Assembly (NCBI GenBank): GCA_948517135.1
Contig: CAORJJ010000033.1
Span: 1-20,524, forward strand
Length of the DNA stretch: 20,524 nucleotides
Direction of reading: 5' to 3'
Source: an uncultured Clostridia bacterium
Lineage (GTDB): Bacteria; Bacillota; Clostridia; TANB77; CAG-508
Positions 1 to 7,218 of this stretch are shown here, in pieces. The notes beneath the pieces were generated by a model. That model did no database searches. It saw nothing but the letters and a program-made list of their open reading frames with translations, and had not been told where the DNA came from. Position 1 is the first letter of the stretch; each line of letters opens with the position of its first letter. The translations under genes and the position numbers were made by a program.

Positions 1-80
1 TTATCATAAAATATAAAAATCTTTACAAAAATTCCTACTATTAAAATTATTCCTATTATTAATATAATCTTTTTTTTCAT
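1..80 (-). CDS. N-terminus of a truncated secreted or membrane protein
   Basis: An open frame starts at an ATG on the minus strand (80) and runs off the left edge, so only about 26 residues are visible. They begin MKKKIILIIGIILIVG and continue hydrophobic. This is a lysine-rich N-terminus followed by one strongly hydrophobic stretch, as in a signal peptide or N-terminal membrane anchor. An AAGGA sequence lies about 8 nt upstream and a sigma-A-type promoter further upstream (113-141). An overlapping frame from an ATG at 84 is open but gives an asparagine/lysine-rich sequence with no signal peptide, so I prefer the start at 80. The gene is divergent from the sortase. Its function cannot be told from this fragment. 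Confidence 0.6.
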   Translation of the reverse strand, partial: MKKKIILIIGIILIVGIFVKIFIFYD

Positions 81-112
81 ACATATTTCCTTACAATTAA
101 TTTATAAATAAA

Positions 113-141
113 ATTATATATTTTTATTACTCTTAAATCAA
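113..141 (-). promoter_or_regulatory. Sigma-A-type promoter of the truncated left-edge gene
   Basis: On the minus strand TTGATT (136-141) and TATAAT (113-118) are separated by exactly 17 nt. The promoter points left, toward the ATG at 80. This is a close match to the vegetative consensus. Confidence 0.6.
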
Positions 142-189
142 TAGAAAGATAAAAATGAAATATATTTAATATAAATTTATTTATGTTTG

Positions 190-218
190 TTGACTTTTTA
201 TGTAAACTGTAATATAAT
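190..218 (+). promoter_or_regulatory. Sigma-A-type promoter of the sortase gene
   Basis: TTGACT (190-195) and a perfect TATAAT (213-218) are separated by 17 nt. Transcription would start near 225, leaving a leader of about 60 nt before the sortase start codon. Confidence 0.75.
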
Positions 219-288
219 ATTGTACAATTGAGATATTTGTACTATATAAGTTTAAAATTTTGTATAAAGGAGTGTGAAATTTATTTTA

Positions 289-1338
289 ATGAATAGGGTT
301 AAAAATTGTACAAAAGATATTTTTAAAGCCCTAAAGATTATTTTAATTATTCCAATTGTATTAATAACAATCTTATATATTACATGCAAACCAGCATACA
401 AAGTTTCAATTGCTGGAGAAACAATTGGTTTTGTTATGAACAAAGAAATATTGGAAGAGCAAATTAATGACTATATAAATTCTACTGATGAAAATATTGT
501 ATCTAGGCAAATTGATGCTTTACCAGAATATGAATTTCAACTTGTAAGCAAAAACATTGAAACAGATGAAAATAAAATTATGAGTATTATTGAAAAAAAT
601 ACAAGTACAACTTATAAAGCCTATGCTGTAAATTTCAATGGTGAGCCAAAAACTATAATTGCAAATCAAGATGAAGCAAACAACTTAGTAAATGAAGTAA
701 CAGCAGATCTTAATGAAAATATAGAATTAAATTTTGATATAGTTGAAGTTTATACAGATAAGCCTTCCATATCATCTCAAGAAGATGCAAAGAAATCTTT
801 AAATGAAATAAAAGTAGAAAAAATAACAGAATATGAAAATAAAAAAGCTGAAGAAGAAAGAATTGCAAAACAAGAAGCTGAGAGAAAAGCTAAGGAAGCT
901 TTAGAAGCAAAAAAAGCTCAAGAACAAGCTAAGCAAATACAAAATACTGCTATTAACCCTAATACTTGGTGTCTTGAAATTCCAAAAATTGGATTAAAAG
1001 GAAACATTGCAAATGGAACAAGTGCTGGTGTGTTAAATCAATTTATTGGTCATTTTGATGAAACTCCAAGAGATAGCGGAAATGTTGGATTAGCAGCACA
1101 CAATAATGGACATGCTGTTAATTATTTTGCTAATATAAAAAATTTGGAAGCAAATGATGTTATTTATTATACATCTAATGGTGTTAAAAAAACTTATGTA
1201 GTAGTTTCAAAAGATATAATAGATGTTTATGATTGGAGCAAGTTAGGTGCAACTGGAGATGAAAGAGTTACATTAATAACTTGTATAGATGGAAATACAG
1301 AAATCAGGCTATGTGTTCAAGCCGTAAGAGTTAACTAA
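289..1338 (+). CDS. Sortase with an N-terminal membrane anchor, long extracellular domain and coiled coil
   Basis: This is a cysteine transpeptidase that would join surface proteins or pilins to the cell wall, or join pilins to each other, on the outer face of the membrane. Numbering is from the ATG at 289. A membrane segment lies at about 12-33. An extracellular region of unrecognised fold spans about 35-170. A Glu/Ala/Lys-rich coiled coil spans about 180-220. The C-terminal sortase domain (about 226-349) has the catalytic His271 in GLAAHNNGH, Cys332 in VTLITC and Arg340 in IRLCV, so the triad is complete. The frame is also open from a GTG at 274, but AAGGAG (267-272) ends 1 nt before it. 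The ATG at 289 sits 16 nt from the same motif, which is long, so the start is uncertain. At about 350 residues the protein is longer than a typical 200-250-residue sortase, and the extra part is extracellular. I see no LPXTG substrate gene in the window. The class (D-like) is an inference. Confidence 0.9.
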   Translation: MNRVKNCTKDIFKALKIILIIPIVLITILYITCKPAYKVSIAGETIGFVMNKEILEEQINDYINSTDENIVSRQIDALPEYEFQLVSKNIETDENKIMSIIEKNTSTTYKAYAVNFNGEPKTIIANQDEANNLVNEVTADLNENIELNFDIVEVYTDKPSISSQEDAKKSLNEIKVEKITEYENKKAEEERIAKQEAERKAKEALEAKKAQEQAKQIQNTAINPNTWCLEIPKIGLKGNIANGTSAGVLNQFIGHFDETPRDSGNVGLAAHNNGHAVNYFANIKNLEANDVIYYTSNGVKKTYVVVSKDIIDVYDWSKLGATGDERVTLITCIDGNTEIRLCVQAVRVN

Positions 1339-1345
1339 TTTTAAT

Positions 1346-1382
1346 GAAATAAAGGACGTACTTTTGTACGTCCTTTTATTTC
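1346..1382. terminator. Bidirectional rho-independent terminator between sortase and DUF4179 gene
   Basis: The arms GAAATAAAGGACGTAC and GTACGTCCTTTTATTTC flank a TTTT loop and pair over about 16 bp with one bulge. The A-rich and T-rich arm ends serve as a U-tract in either direction. It lies between two convergent genes. A related GAAATAAAGGGACG arm occurs in the terminator near 3595. Confidence 0.85.
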
Positions 1383-1384
1383 AT

Positions 1385-2935
1385 CTAGTCTATAATTTCT
1401 AAATTATTAATTTTAGCAGTTTGTTCATCTTGAGTTGGAACTTCTATATTAACAGATTCTCCTATTTTTTCGGTTACACACCCAAACAACAATGTAAATT
1501 CTAAATTATCTAAATTATTTAATGAAACTTTATCTAAGTTAAGTCCTGCTGCAAAATCAGCATTTCTAGAAAATATAATTCTATTTCCATTTCCAGTTAC
1601 ACCTTTTACTTCCTCATCAATAGGAAAAATGTAATTCATATCATCTATTTTTTCTCTAACTATTATTTTCCATTCATCCCCTATTGCTCCACTTTCATTA
1701 TAATCAAATACAATATTTTTATCATCTGCAGATATTTTATTTACTGTAAATGTTCCACCTAATATGCTTTTAGCAGTATAGGTATCATCTCCCACTTTTA
1801 CAGGATACCATGTTGCATTCTCATATGCTTCTTCTTCTGTTTTTCCATTTTCATTATCATTTCTATCATTAAATATTCTACTTTTAACAGTTGATACATT
1901 TACTTTATTAATATTATTTTCTAAAGAAATTAATATTATATAATTTTCTTCTAGCTTAATTTTATCACTATTTTTTATATCTATTTGATTTTTTTCTTCC
2001 CACTCTCCATTATTATCTACATACCATTTTTTACCAGAAGTATTGCCATCGTAAATAATATTTGATACTGGCTCATCATTTTCAGTATTGACAACAAAAT
2101 TATAATATTCCATAGGATTCAATTTATTATATTCTTCATATGTCAATCCTTCTACTATCTTTTTAGCTTTTATATATGTTTGGAACTTAGTATTTGCAAT
2201 TTTTTCAATAATCATTGTAGTATTATTATCAATTTTTTGCTCTGATATTATTGAATTTTCTGCTTCACCTTGCAACTCTATTTTTGATTTAATAGATTTT
2301 CCGATTGTTATAGGCTCATTCCCATTTTCTTCAAAACCAAGTATTATTCCTGATGAAATATTTTCTATATCTATTTGTAAATCGAAACTATTTTCGTTTA
2401 TATCCATTATATTTATTACCTGTGTATATACATATTCATTTTCAGAAATTTTATCTACATATTCACTTATATTTTTTATTTCTTTTGAGTTAATAGAAAC
2501 TTTTTTAGACATATGTAAATTATATCCGTTATTTTCTGTACATTCTATTGGTTTCATTTTCTCAAATGCTTTATCTTTTAGATTTATTTTATATTGTGCA
2601 ATTATATAAGATTTATCTCCTGCCATACTTTCTAATGTTATGTTACAATATTCATTTTCTATTGATTTATTAATAGAAACTAAACTTTCCTCATATTTCT
2701 CACTCATTTTCATGAATCCCATATTTTCTAGTGTTATATTTCCCGTAATTCCAGCATATGCTGTCAAGCTCATAGTTCCCACAATAATGACTGCTGCAAC
2801 CTTTTGTAATTTATTCATTTTCTTACTCCTATTTTCAAATTTACTTTCTGTGCTCTCAGAATTTTTTAAATTTTCATATTTTAAATATACTGAATCTTTA
2901 AAATATTGTTTTTTATTTTCTAAATCATTATTCAT
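1385..2935 (-). CDS. DUF4179-type membrane-anchored anti-sigma factor
   Basis: This is a likely membrane-bound regulator of the ECF sigma factor encoded just upstream. The layout is a charged cytoplasmic N-terminus (about 1-42), one membrane segment (about 44-62), and about 450 residues outside the cell. The extracellular start, with its GNITLENMGFM run directly after the membrane segment, resembles the DUF4179 family, which is normally paired with sigma-70-like factors in Firmicutes. The start codon overlaps the end of the sigma gene by 8 nt (ATGAATAA), so the two are translationally coupled, and GGGGAGG lies upstream inside the sigma gene. The extracellular part has no motif I recognise, and the signal it senses is unknown. 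The shared bidirectional terminator follows the stop codon. Confidence 0.8.
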   Translation of the reverse strand: MNNDLENKKQYFKDSVYLKYENLKNSESTESKFENRSKKMNKLQKVAAVIIVGTMSLTAYAGITGNITLENMGFMKMSEKYEESLVSINKSIENEYCNITLESMAGDKSYIIAQYKINLKDKAFEKMKPIECTENNGYNLHMSKKVSINSKEIKNISEYVDKISENEYVYTQVINIMDINENSFDLQIDIENISSGIILGFEENGNEPITIGKSIKSKIELQGEAENSIISEQKIDNNTTMIIEKIANTKFQTYIKAKKIVEGLTYEEYNKLNPMEYYNFVVNTENDEPVSNIIYDGNTSGKKWYVDNNGEWEEKNQIDIKNSDKIKLEENYIILISLENNINKVNVSTVKSRIFNDRNDNENGKTEEEAYENATWYPVKVGDDTYTAKSILGGTFTVNKISADDKNIVFDYNESGAIGDEWKIIVREKIDDMNYIFPIDEEVKGVTGNGNRIIFSRNADFAAGLNLDKVSLNNLDNLEFTLLFGCVTEKIGESVNIEVPTQDEQTAKINNLEIID

Positions 2936-3473
2936 TGTAAAAATTTACCTCCCCTACTAACATATTTTTTATTTTCTTTCTTCCTCTATGTAATAGAGTT
3001 TTAACCTGTGATAAAGAAATACCTAATACTTTACATATTTCTTTATATGAAAGCCCTTCTATATCAGATAAATATATTATTTGGCTCTGTGGTTCTGGCA
3101 AATCATCTATTGCTGATTTAACTGTTTTACTATCTTCTTTATTAAAAATAATATCTTCAATTTCTTGTTCAGTAAAAATATACTCATTATCTTGAAGATA
3201 AGTAATTCTTTTTTCTCTTTTTATATAATTAATTGCTTTTGACTTTGCAATTATATAAAGATATGTTTTCAAAGAATACTTAAAATCATACTTTTTTTTA
3301 TTCATAAGAATGTAAACAAAAACATCTTGAGCTAAATCTTCTGCAACATCAATTCTTTTAACAAATCCATAAATAAAATAGATTAAGTTTTCCATATATT
3401 TATCCATTATAAGTTCAAAAGATTTTTGATCTCCATTTAAAAAGCTTTTATATAACTTTTTATCATCTTCCAT
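2928..3473 (-). CDS. ECF-type RNA polymerase sigma factor
   Basis: This is an alternative sigma factor of 181 residues, the usual ECF size. Region 2 is visible as YGFVKRIDVAEDLAQDVFVY and KSLKTYLYIIAKSKAINY-like sequence (about 35-95). Region 4 is the C-terminal helix-turn-helix with DLPEPQSQIIYLSDIEGLSY and a GISLSQVKTLLHRGRKKIK segment (about 120-170). The frame is open further upstream to 3557, but AAAGGAGG lies 6 nt before the ATG at 3473, which decides the start. The downstream DUF4179 gene overlaps its 3' end, forming a sigma/anti-sigma operon. A candidate autoregulatory promoter lies at 3495-3522. Confidence 0.93.
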   Translation of the reverse strand: MEDDKKLYKSFLNGDQKSFELIMDKYMENLIYFIYGFVKRIDVAEDLAQDVFVYILMNKKKYDFKYSLKTYLYIIAKSKAINYIKREKRITYLQDNEYIFTEQEIEDIIFNKEDSKTVKSAIDDLPEPQSQIIYLSDIEGLSYKEICKVLGISLSQVKTLLHRGRKKIKNMLVGEVNFYNE

Positions 3474-3494
3474 TTTGTCCTCCTTTCTACTCTT

Positions 3495-3522
3495 AATACA
3501 ATTAAAAAAACAAAAAGTTGCA
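3495..3522 (-). promoter_or_regulatory. Candidate ECF-type autoregulatory promoter
   Basis: On the minus strand TGCAAC (3517-3522) and TGTATT (3495-3500) are separated by 16 nt rich in T. An AAC-containing -35 with a T-rich stretch after it is typical of ECF promoters, and sigma/anti-sigma pairs usually transcribe themselves. The assignment rests on this resemblance only. Confidence 0.4.
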
Positions 3523-3539
3523 CTTTTTATGAAAATTTC

Positions 3540-3596
3540 AAAAAAAGAGACGTTCATTAAATTTCATACAAAAATGAAATTTAAGGTCCGTCCCTT
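3540..3596 (-). terminator. Rho-independent terminator of asnS
   Basis: On the minus strand an imperfect 22-bp stem is followed by a run of T. The arms are 3574-3595 and 3546-3567. The inner 11 bp (TTAAATTTCAT with ATGAAATTTAA) are perfect. The outer part pairs GGGACG with CGTCTC, with three mismatches between. It lies immediately after the asnS stop codon and before the sigma-factor promoter. Confidence 0.8.
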
Positions 3597-3607
3597 TATT
3601 TCACTAA

Positions 3608-4999
3608 TTAGAATTCACAGTTTTTTGGAGTTCTTGGGAATGGAATTACATCACGAATATTTTGCATTCCTGTAATGTACATAATTAATCTTTCGAATCC
3701 AAGACCAAATCCTGAATGTGGTACACTTCCATACTTTCTTAAATCTAAATACCACCAATAATCTTGCTCATCCATATTTAATTCTTTTATTTTATTTTGT
3801 AAAACTTCTAAACTATCTTCTCTTTGACTTCCACCAATAATTTCTCCTATTCCTGGTGCTAAAAGATCTGTTGCTGCAACTGTTTTTCCATCTGGATTTA
3901 ATTTCATATAGAATGCTTTTATTTCTGCTGGATAATCAGTTACAAATACTGGTTTTTTGAATACTTGTTCACTTAAATATCTTTCATGTTCTGTTTGTAA
4001 ATCTGTTCCCCAAGATACTTTGTACTCAAATTTATCATTATGCTTTTCAAGTTCTTTTACTGCATCTGTATAAGAAATTCTTCCAAATTCTGAGTTTACT
4101 AAATTATGAAGTCTTTCAAGTAATGTTTTATCTATAAAATTATTGAAAAATTCCATTTCTTCTGGGCAATTCTCTAAAACATAATTTATTACATATTTTA
4201 GCATATTCTCTGCTAAATCCATATCATCTTTTAAATCTGCAAAACAAATTTCAGGTTCTATCATCCAAAATTCTGCTGCATGTTTTACTGTATTTGAATT
4301 TTCAGCTCTAAAAGTTGGACCAAATGTATAAACATTTCTAAATGCAAAAGCATATGTTTCTACATTAAGTTGTCCACTAACTGTAAGATGCGCTGGTTTT
4401 CCAAAAAAGTCTTTTGAAAAATCAACTGTTCCATCTTCTAACTTGTCCACATTTTGAAGATCAAATGTGTTTAGATTAAACATTTCTCCTGCACCTTCTG
4501 CATCGCTTCCTGTGATTATTGGTGTATGAACATATACAAAATTGTTCTCTTGGAAAAATTTGTGTATTGCATATGATGCAACTGAACGAACTCTAAATAC
4601 TGCATTAAATGTATTTGTTCTTGGTCTTAAATGAGATATTGTTCTTAAATATTCCATTGAATGTCTTTTCTTTTGTAAAGGATATTCTGGATCTGAAAGA
4701 GCAATAAGTTCAACACTTTTAGCTTTAACCTCAAAAGGTTGTTTTGCATTTTCTGTTTTTACTAAGTCTCCAACAACTGTAATTGATGAGCTTAATGTTA
4801 ATTTGCAAATTTCATCAAAATTACTTAATGTATTATCAAAAACAATTTGTAAGTTCTTGAAAAAAGATCCATCATTGATTTCTATAAATCCAAATGTTTT
4901 AGAATCTCTAACTGTTCTAACCCATCCTGAAACTTTTATTTCTTTTGAATAATAATTTTCTGATTTTCTATATAAATCTTTAATTATAACATTATCCAT
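3608..4999 (-). CDS. asnS: Asparagine--tRNA ligase
   Basis: This cytoplasmic class IIb aminoacyl-tRNA synthetase charges tRNA-Asn with asparagine using ATP. An N-terminal OB-fold anticodon-binding domain spans about 15-100 (IKVSGWVRTVRDSKTFGFIE). The catalytic domain carries motif 2 FRAENS (230-235) and motif 3 GLGFERL (about 432-438). EYLRTISHLRPRTNTF (about 116-131) is typical of AsnRS/AspRS. The 463-residue length is normal and the frame is intact. CGGAGG lies 7 nt before the ATG, and a TTGAAA-17-TATAAT promoter lies at 5029-5057. It is a single-gene unit with its own terminator. AsnRS is preferred over AspRS because the insertions and length match the bacterial asnS type. Confidence 0.97.
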   Translation of the reverse strand: MDNVIIKDLYRKSENYYSKEIKVSGWVRTVRDSKTFGFIEINDGSFFKNLQIVFDNTLSNFDEICKLTLSSSITVVGDLVKTENAKQPFEVKAKSVELIALSDPEYPLQKKRHSMEYLRTISHLRPRTNTFNAVFRVRSVASYAIHKFFQENNFVYVHTPIITGSDAEGAGEMFNLNTFDLQNVDKLEDGTVDFSKDFFGKPAHLTVSGQLNVETYAFAFRNVYTFGPTFRAENSNTVKHAAEFWMIEPEICFADLKDDMDLAENMLKYVINYVLENCPEEMEFFNNFIDKTLLERLHNLVNSEFGRISYTDAVKELEKHNDKFEYKVSWGTDLQTEHERYLSEQVFKKPVFVTDYPAEIKAFYMKLNPDGKTVAATDLLAPGIGEIIGGSQREDSLEVLQNKIKELNMDEQDYWWYLDLRKYGSVPHSGFGLGFERLIMYITGMQNIRDVIPFPRTPKNCEF

Positions 5000-5028
5000 A
5001 GTTTTCCTCCGATATAAATTCTTTGACT

Positions 5029-5057
5029 ATTATATAAGACTTTTAACAATTTTTCAA
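5029..5057 (-). promoter_or_regulatory. Promoter of asnS
   Basis: On the minus strand TTGAAA (5052-5057) and a perfect TATAAT (5029-5034) are separated by 17 nt, about 30 nt upstream of the asnS start. I see no T-box leader (no room for one), so asnS does not appear to be regulated by uncharged tRNA. Confidence 0.7.
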
Positions 5058-5064
5058 TATTTAT

Positions 5065-5931
5065 TTAATTAAATAGAACTCTTTCCGTTTCTTCTATAAA
5101 TTCAAAACCAATTTTACTATAAACACTTTGAGCTGGTTGATTTTTTTCAGCTACATGAAGTACTATAAACTTGTTTCCTTTATTTAATAATTCTTTTGAA
5201 AGAGCATAAATACACTTTTTACCATATCCTTTTCCCCTATACTCTTTAGGTGATATAACAGCTCCAATTGCACAACCATTTACTTGTTTCCTTACTGTAA
5301 CTGCATGACAATAAACATTCTCCTCATTATTATCTGTTAAAATATATAATCCCTTTTTTAAATAAATATTTGCAATTTTCTCTGCCTCTTCATCAGAACA
5401 TTCCTCTTGACCATAAATATCAGTGTGTATATCTTTTACAACTTGTCCCATCTTTTTACTACTTGGATGCTCAGGATTTAATTTTATTAATTTCTCATTA
5501 TCTTCTAATATATGCTCTTGCTCTATTTCATGTAAAACAAGAGTATGAGTTGTTGATGTTTTTATAATATTTTTTCCAGTTTTCATACAATAAATTTCAC
5601 CAATTCTTTTAGAAAATTCTTTATTACCAACAATTTGTTCTAAAGCTGTATCTGAATTTATAATACTATAAACTAAAAATTCTATATGCTCTGTTGTTAT
5701 ATTTTTGTTTGGGCAATAAAAAACCAATCCTTCTTTATCATCATCTACCATAAATATTATTTTTACTTCATCGTTTTCTTCTATTCTTCCAAGAAGCCAT
5801 TTCCCTACTTTATTATCATCATGTTCTAATACAATCCCTATCATAAGTTCATTTTCAGGCTCTTTTTTTATCAAAATTTCTAAATTTTCATCTAAAAATT
5901 GTTTTTTGCTTTCATATTTTTTAAAATTCAT
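5065..5931 (-). CDS. GNAT-family N-acetyltransferase with an N-terminal extension
   Basis: This is a predicted acetyl-CoA-dependent N-acetyltransferase of unknown substrate. The C-terminal GNAT domain spans about 160-288. Motif A, the acetyl-CoA pyrophosphate-binding loop, is YRGKGYGKKC (231-240) with the strand GCAIGAVISP before it. AQSVYSKIGFEFIEE is the usual GNAT C-terminal motif. The first 140 residues are an extra domain of two-layer GNAT-like appearance, as in Clostridial 'GNAT with N-terminal domain' proteins. An in-frame TAG directly precedes the ATG at 5931, so no upstream start is possible. The nearest good Shine-Dalgarno (AAAGGAA, about 5960-5966) is about 28 nt away, with the 16-bp palindrome 5942-5957 between it and the start. 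A promoter lies at 5981-6009. Confidence 0.88.
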   Translation of the reverse strand: MNFKKYESKKQFLDENLEILIKKEPENELMIGIVLEHDDNKVGKWLLGRIEENDEVKIIFMVDDDKEGLVFYCPNKNITTEHIEFLVYSIINSDTALEQIVGNKEFSKRIGEIYCMKTGKNIIKTSTTHTLVLHEIEQEHILEDNEKLIKLNPEHPSSKKMGQVVKDIHTDIYGQEECSDEEAEKIANIYLKKGLYILTDNNEENVYCHAVTVRKQVNGCAIGAVISPKEYRGKGYGKKCIYALSKELLNKGNKFIVLHVAEKNQPAQSVYSKIGFEFIEETERVLFN

Positions 5932-5941
5932 CTAATTACCA

Positions 5942-5957
5942 TATAACAATTGTTATA
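5942..5957. promoter_or_regulatory. 16-bp perfect palindrome in the GNAT 5' leader
   Basis: TATAACAATTGTTATA is a perfect inverted repeat between the GNAT promoter and start codon. It could be an operator for a dimeric repressor. Alternatively, as RNA, a 6-bp hairpin with an AATT loop could bring the distant Shine-Dalgarno closer to the start codon. Which of these applies is not decidable from sequence. Confidence 0.4.
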
Positions 5958-5980
5958 ATTCCTTTCATTATTTTAGCTTC

Positions 5981-6009
5981 ATTATATATTTAGCTTTTTT
6001 TCATTGCAA
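5981..6009 (-). promoter_or_regulatory. Promoter of the GNAT gene
   Basis: On the minus strand TTGCAA (6004-6009) and TATAAT (5981-5986) are separated by 17 nt. It points toward the GNAT start at 5931 and is back-to-back with the plus-strand promoter at 6064-6092. Confidence 0.65.
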
Positions 6010-6063
6010 GTATTTTATATATTTTAAAAAAATATATACCAAAATTTATAAAAAAGCATATTG

Positions 6064-6092
6064 TTGACATAACTTTTCAAACATGATATACT
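6064..6092 (+). promoter_or_regulatory. Strong sigma-A promoter of the orphan gene
   Basis: A perfect TTGACA (6064-6069) and TATACT (6087-6092) are separated by 17 nt, with an extended -10 TG (6084-6085). This is one of the best promoter matches in the window. The leader would be about 55 nt. Confidence 0.75.
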
Positions 6093-6154
6093 AATAATTG
6101 TATAGATTATATACTTTAATCACTTTAAGTTCAGTATGAACACAGGAGGTAAAC

Positions 6155-6583
6155 ATGTATAACATTAATATGGAATTTAAGATCCCTGTCAACACACTTA
6201 CCCCCCAGGAAATTATACGGATTTTAAACGGTCTTGGTGCAAGAATTCTTGGTACCTATGCAGAAAAGAGTTCACATTTCGGAACTGGTTATCGGAGCGT
6301 TGGTAGTATCATTCAAATGGGTACTTTTTTCTTCACATTCAATTGGGACAGTGACAACTGCAAAGTTACATTAAATCCCATTGAGTGGAAAGACACTTAT
6401 GTTCCCTCAAACACCCTGCCGATCGCTGTTCTTGGAAGTCAAACTGGTGACACTGCTTTGTTTAAATGCAAAGAAGATGTTGCTGCTTGGCTCAAGAATA
6501 TGAGTTCTATCGAACAGCTGAAACTCTCCGTAAAATCTGCCGAATTTACTGGGCCTGCGGTTATGTTCATGTCACAAATCTAA
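6155..6583 (+). CDS. Orphan protein of unknown function, 142 residues
   Basis: I do not recognise the family. The protein is soluble, with no signal peptide or membrane segment. Its start, MEFKIPVNTLTPQEIIRILN, is followed by strand-rich sequence with many aromatic residues (MGTFFFTFNW) and a helix-rich C-terminus, which suggests a small alpha/beta fold. A perfect AGGAGG lies 6 nt before the ATG. It is a single-gene unit with its own strong promoter and a hairpin terminator. Codons such as CTG, GCG, CGG and CCC are used, unlike the AT-ending codons of neighbours, so it looks acquired from a higher-GC relative. It is the only plus-strand gene between 1.4 kb and the right edge. The coding call is secure; the function is unknown. 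Confidence 0.85.
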   Translation: MYNINMEFKIPVNTLTPQEIIRILNGLGARILGTYAEKSSHFGTGYRSVGSIIQMGTFFFTFNWDSDNCKVTLNPIEWKDTYVPSNTLPIAVLGSQTGDTALFKCKEDVAAWLKNMSSIEQLKLSVKSAEFTGPAVMFMSQI

Positions 6584-6613
6584 ACACACAGTATAAGTAA
6601 ATTACATGTTTCT

Positions 6614-6665
6614 CCCCCATGAAACCACAATAAGATTTTTAGTGGTTTTATGGGGGGGTTCTTTT
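6614..6665 (+). terminator. Rho-independent terminator of the orphan gene
   Basis: CCCCCATGAAACCAC (6614-6628) pairs with GTGGTTTTATGGGGG (6642-6656) over 15 bp with one G-U pair, followed by TTCTTTTT. It lies 30 nt after the stop codon. Confidence 0.9.
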
Positions 6666-6699
6666 TATTTATCGATATAAAATATAGTTTAAGTATTTC

Positions 6700-6740
6700 C
6701 TTATATAATAAATGAGAGTAATTATCAAAACTACTCTCAT
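6700..6740 (-). terminator. Rho-independent terminator of the XRE/membrane-protein cluster
   Basis: ATGAGAGTA (6712-6720) and TACTCTCAT (6732-6740) form a 9-bp stem with an 11-nt loop. On the minus strand it is followed by an AT-rich tail TTTATTATAT. It sits 31 nt beyond the stop codon of the membrane-protein gene. Confidence 0.65.
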
Positions 6741-6770
6741 CTAACTACATTATTGTTTTTTACTAATAAA

Positions 6771-7091
6771 TTACATTAGATTCAAAAAATGTCCTACAAC
6801 ACCAATAATACTTCCTAAAATGATAGACATTATTGTCATTGCTATTGGACTTTTTTTATCTTCTTTAGCAACTAAAATAATAACTGGAATTGCCATAAGA
6901 ATAGAAACGATTCCTCCTCTTAGCCACCATAAATCACCAAACCAATTGATTCCAAAAATAACAAAAGGAACTATTAAATAATATACAAATGCTGATATAC
7001 AAGAGTATTTATCAACCTTCATTTTAATCATTGGTAATATATCTATTATTCCTGCAACTATTCCAATTAATAATGTTAATAAAAAGTTCAT
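6771..7091 (-). CDS. Small multi-pass membrane protein, 106 residues
   Basis: The protein is almost entirely membrane segments: about 2-20, 29-50, 58-75 and 83-105. Short charged links (KMKVDKY, AKEDKKSP) separate them. No catalytic motif or family is recognised, and transport or sensing would be a guess. AAAGGAGG lies 8 nt before the ATG. It is the last gene of a minus-strand cluster with an XRE regulator and two very small genes, so it may be the regulated target of that repressor. A hairpin terminator follows. Confidence 0.75.
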   Translation of the reverse strand: MNFLLTLLIGIVAGIIDILPMIKMKVDKYSCISAFVYYLIVPFVIFGINWFGDLWWLRGGIVSILMAIPVIILVAKEDKKSPIAMTIMSIILGSIIGVVGHFLNLM

Positions 7092-7107
7092 CTATTCCAC
7101 CTCCTTT

Positions 7108-7218
7108 TTATATTCTAAACACAGTATTAGTTTCTATAAGTTTCCCATCTTTTATTGTATAAGTTCTACATTGTCCTCTAATATTTTGTAATTTTATATT
7201 ATCTATTGTCCTTTCCAT
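7108..7218 (-). CDS. Small reading frame, 36 residues, overlapping the end of the XRE gene
   Basis: This is an open frame of 37 codons. It begins at an ATG 16 nt inside the 3' end of the XRE gene in another frame and ends just before the Shine-Dalgarno of the next gene. The sequence MERTIDNIKLQNIRGQCRTY continues with TIKDGKLIETNTVFRI, which reads like a real polar beta-rich peptide. It fills the otherwise empty gap exactly. There is no clear Shine-Dalgarno, so translation would depend on coupling to the XRE gene. The function is unknown, and it could also be a remnant of a longer gene. Confidence 0.45.
   Translation of the reverse strand: MERTIDNIKLQNIRGQCRTYTIKDGKLIETNTVFRI

Noticed and set aside
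2640..2960. 106-codon plus-strand frame opposite the DUF4179 gene
   Set aside because: It lies antisense to a well-supported gene, has no Shine-Dalgarno, and its hydrophobic sequence is what the complement of AT-rich coding DNA gives.
5000..5064. T-box riboswitch upstream of asnS
   Set aside because: The promoter is only about 30 nt from the start codon, leaving no room for a T-box leader.
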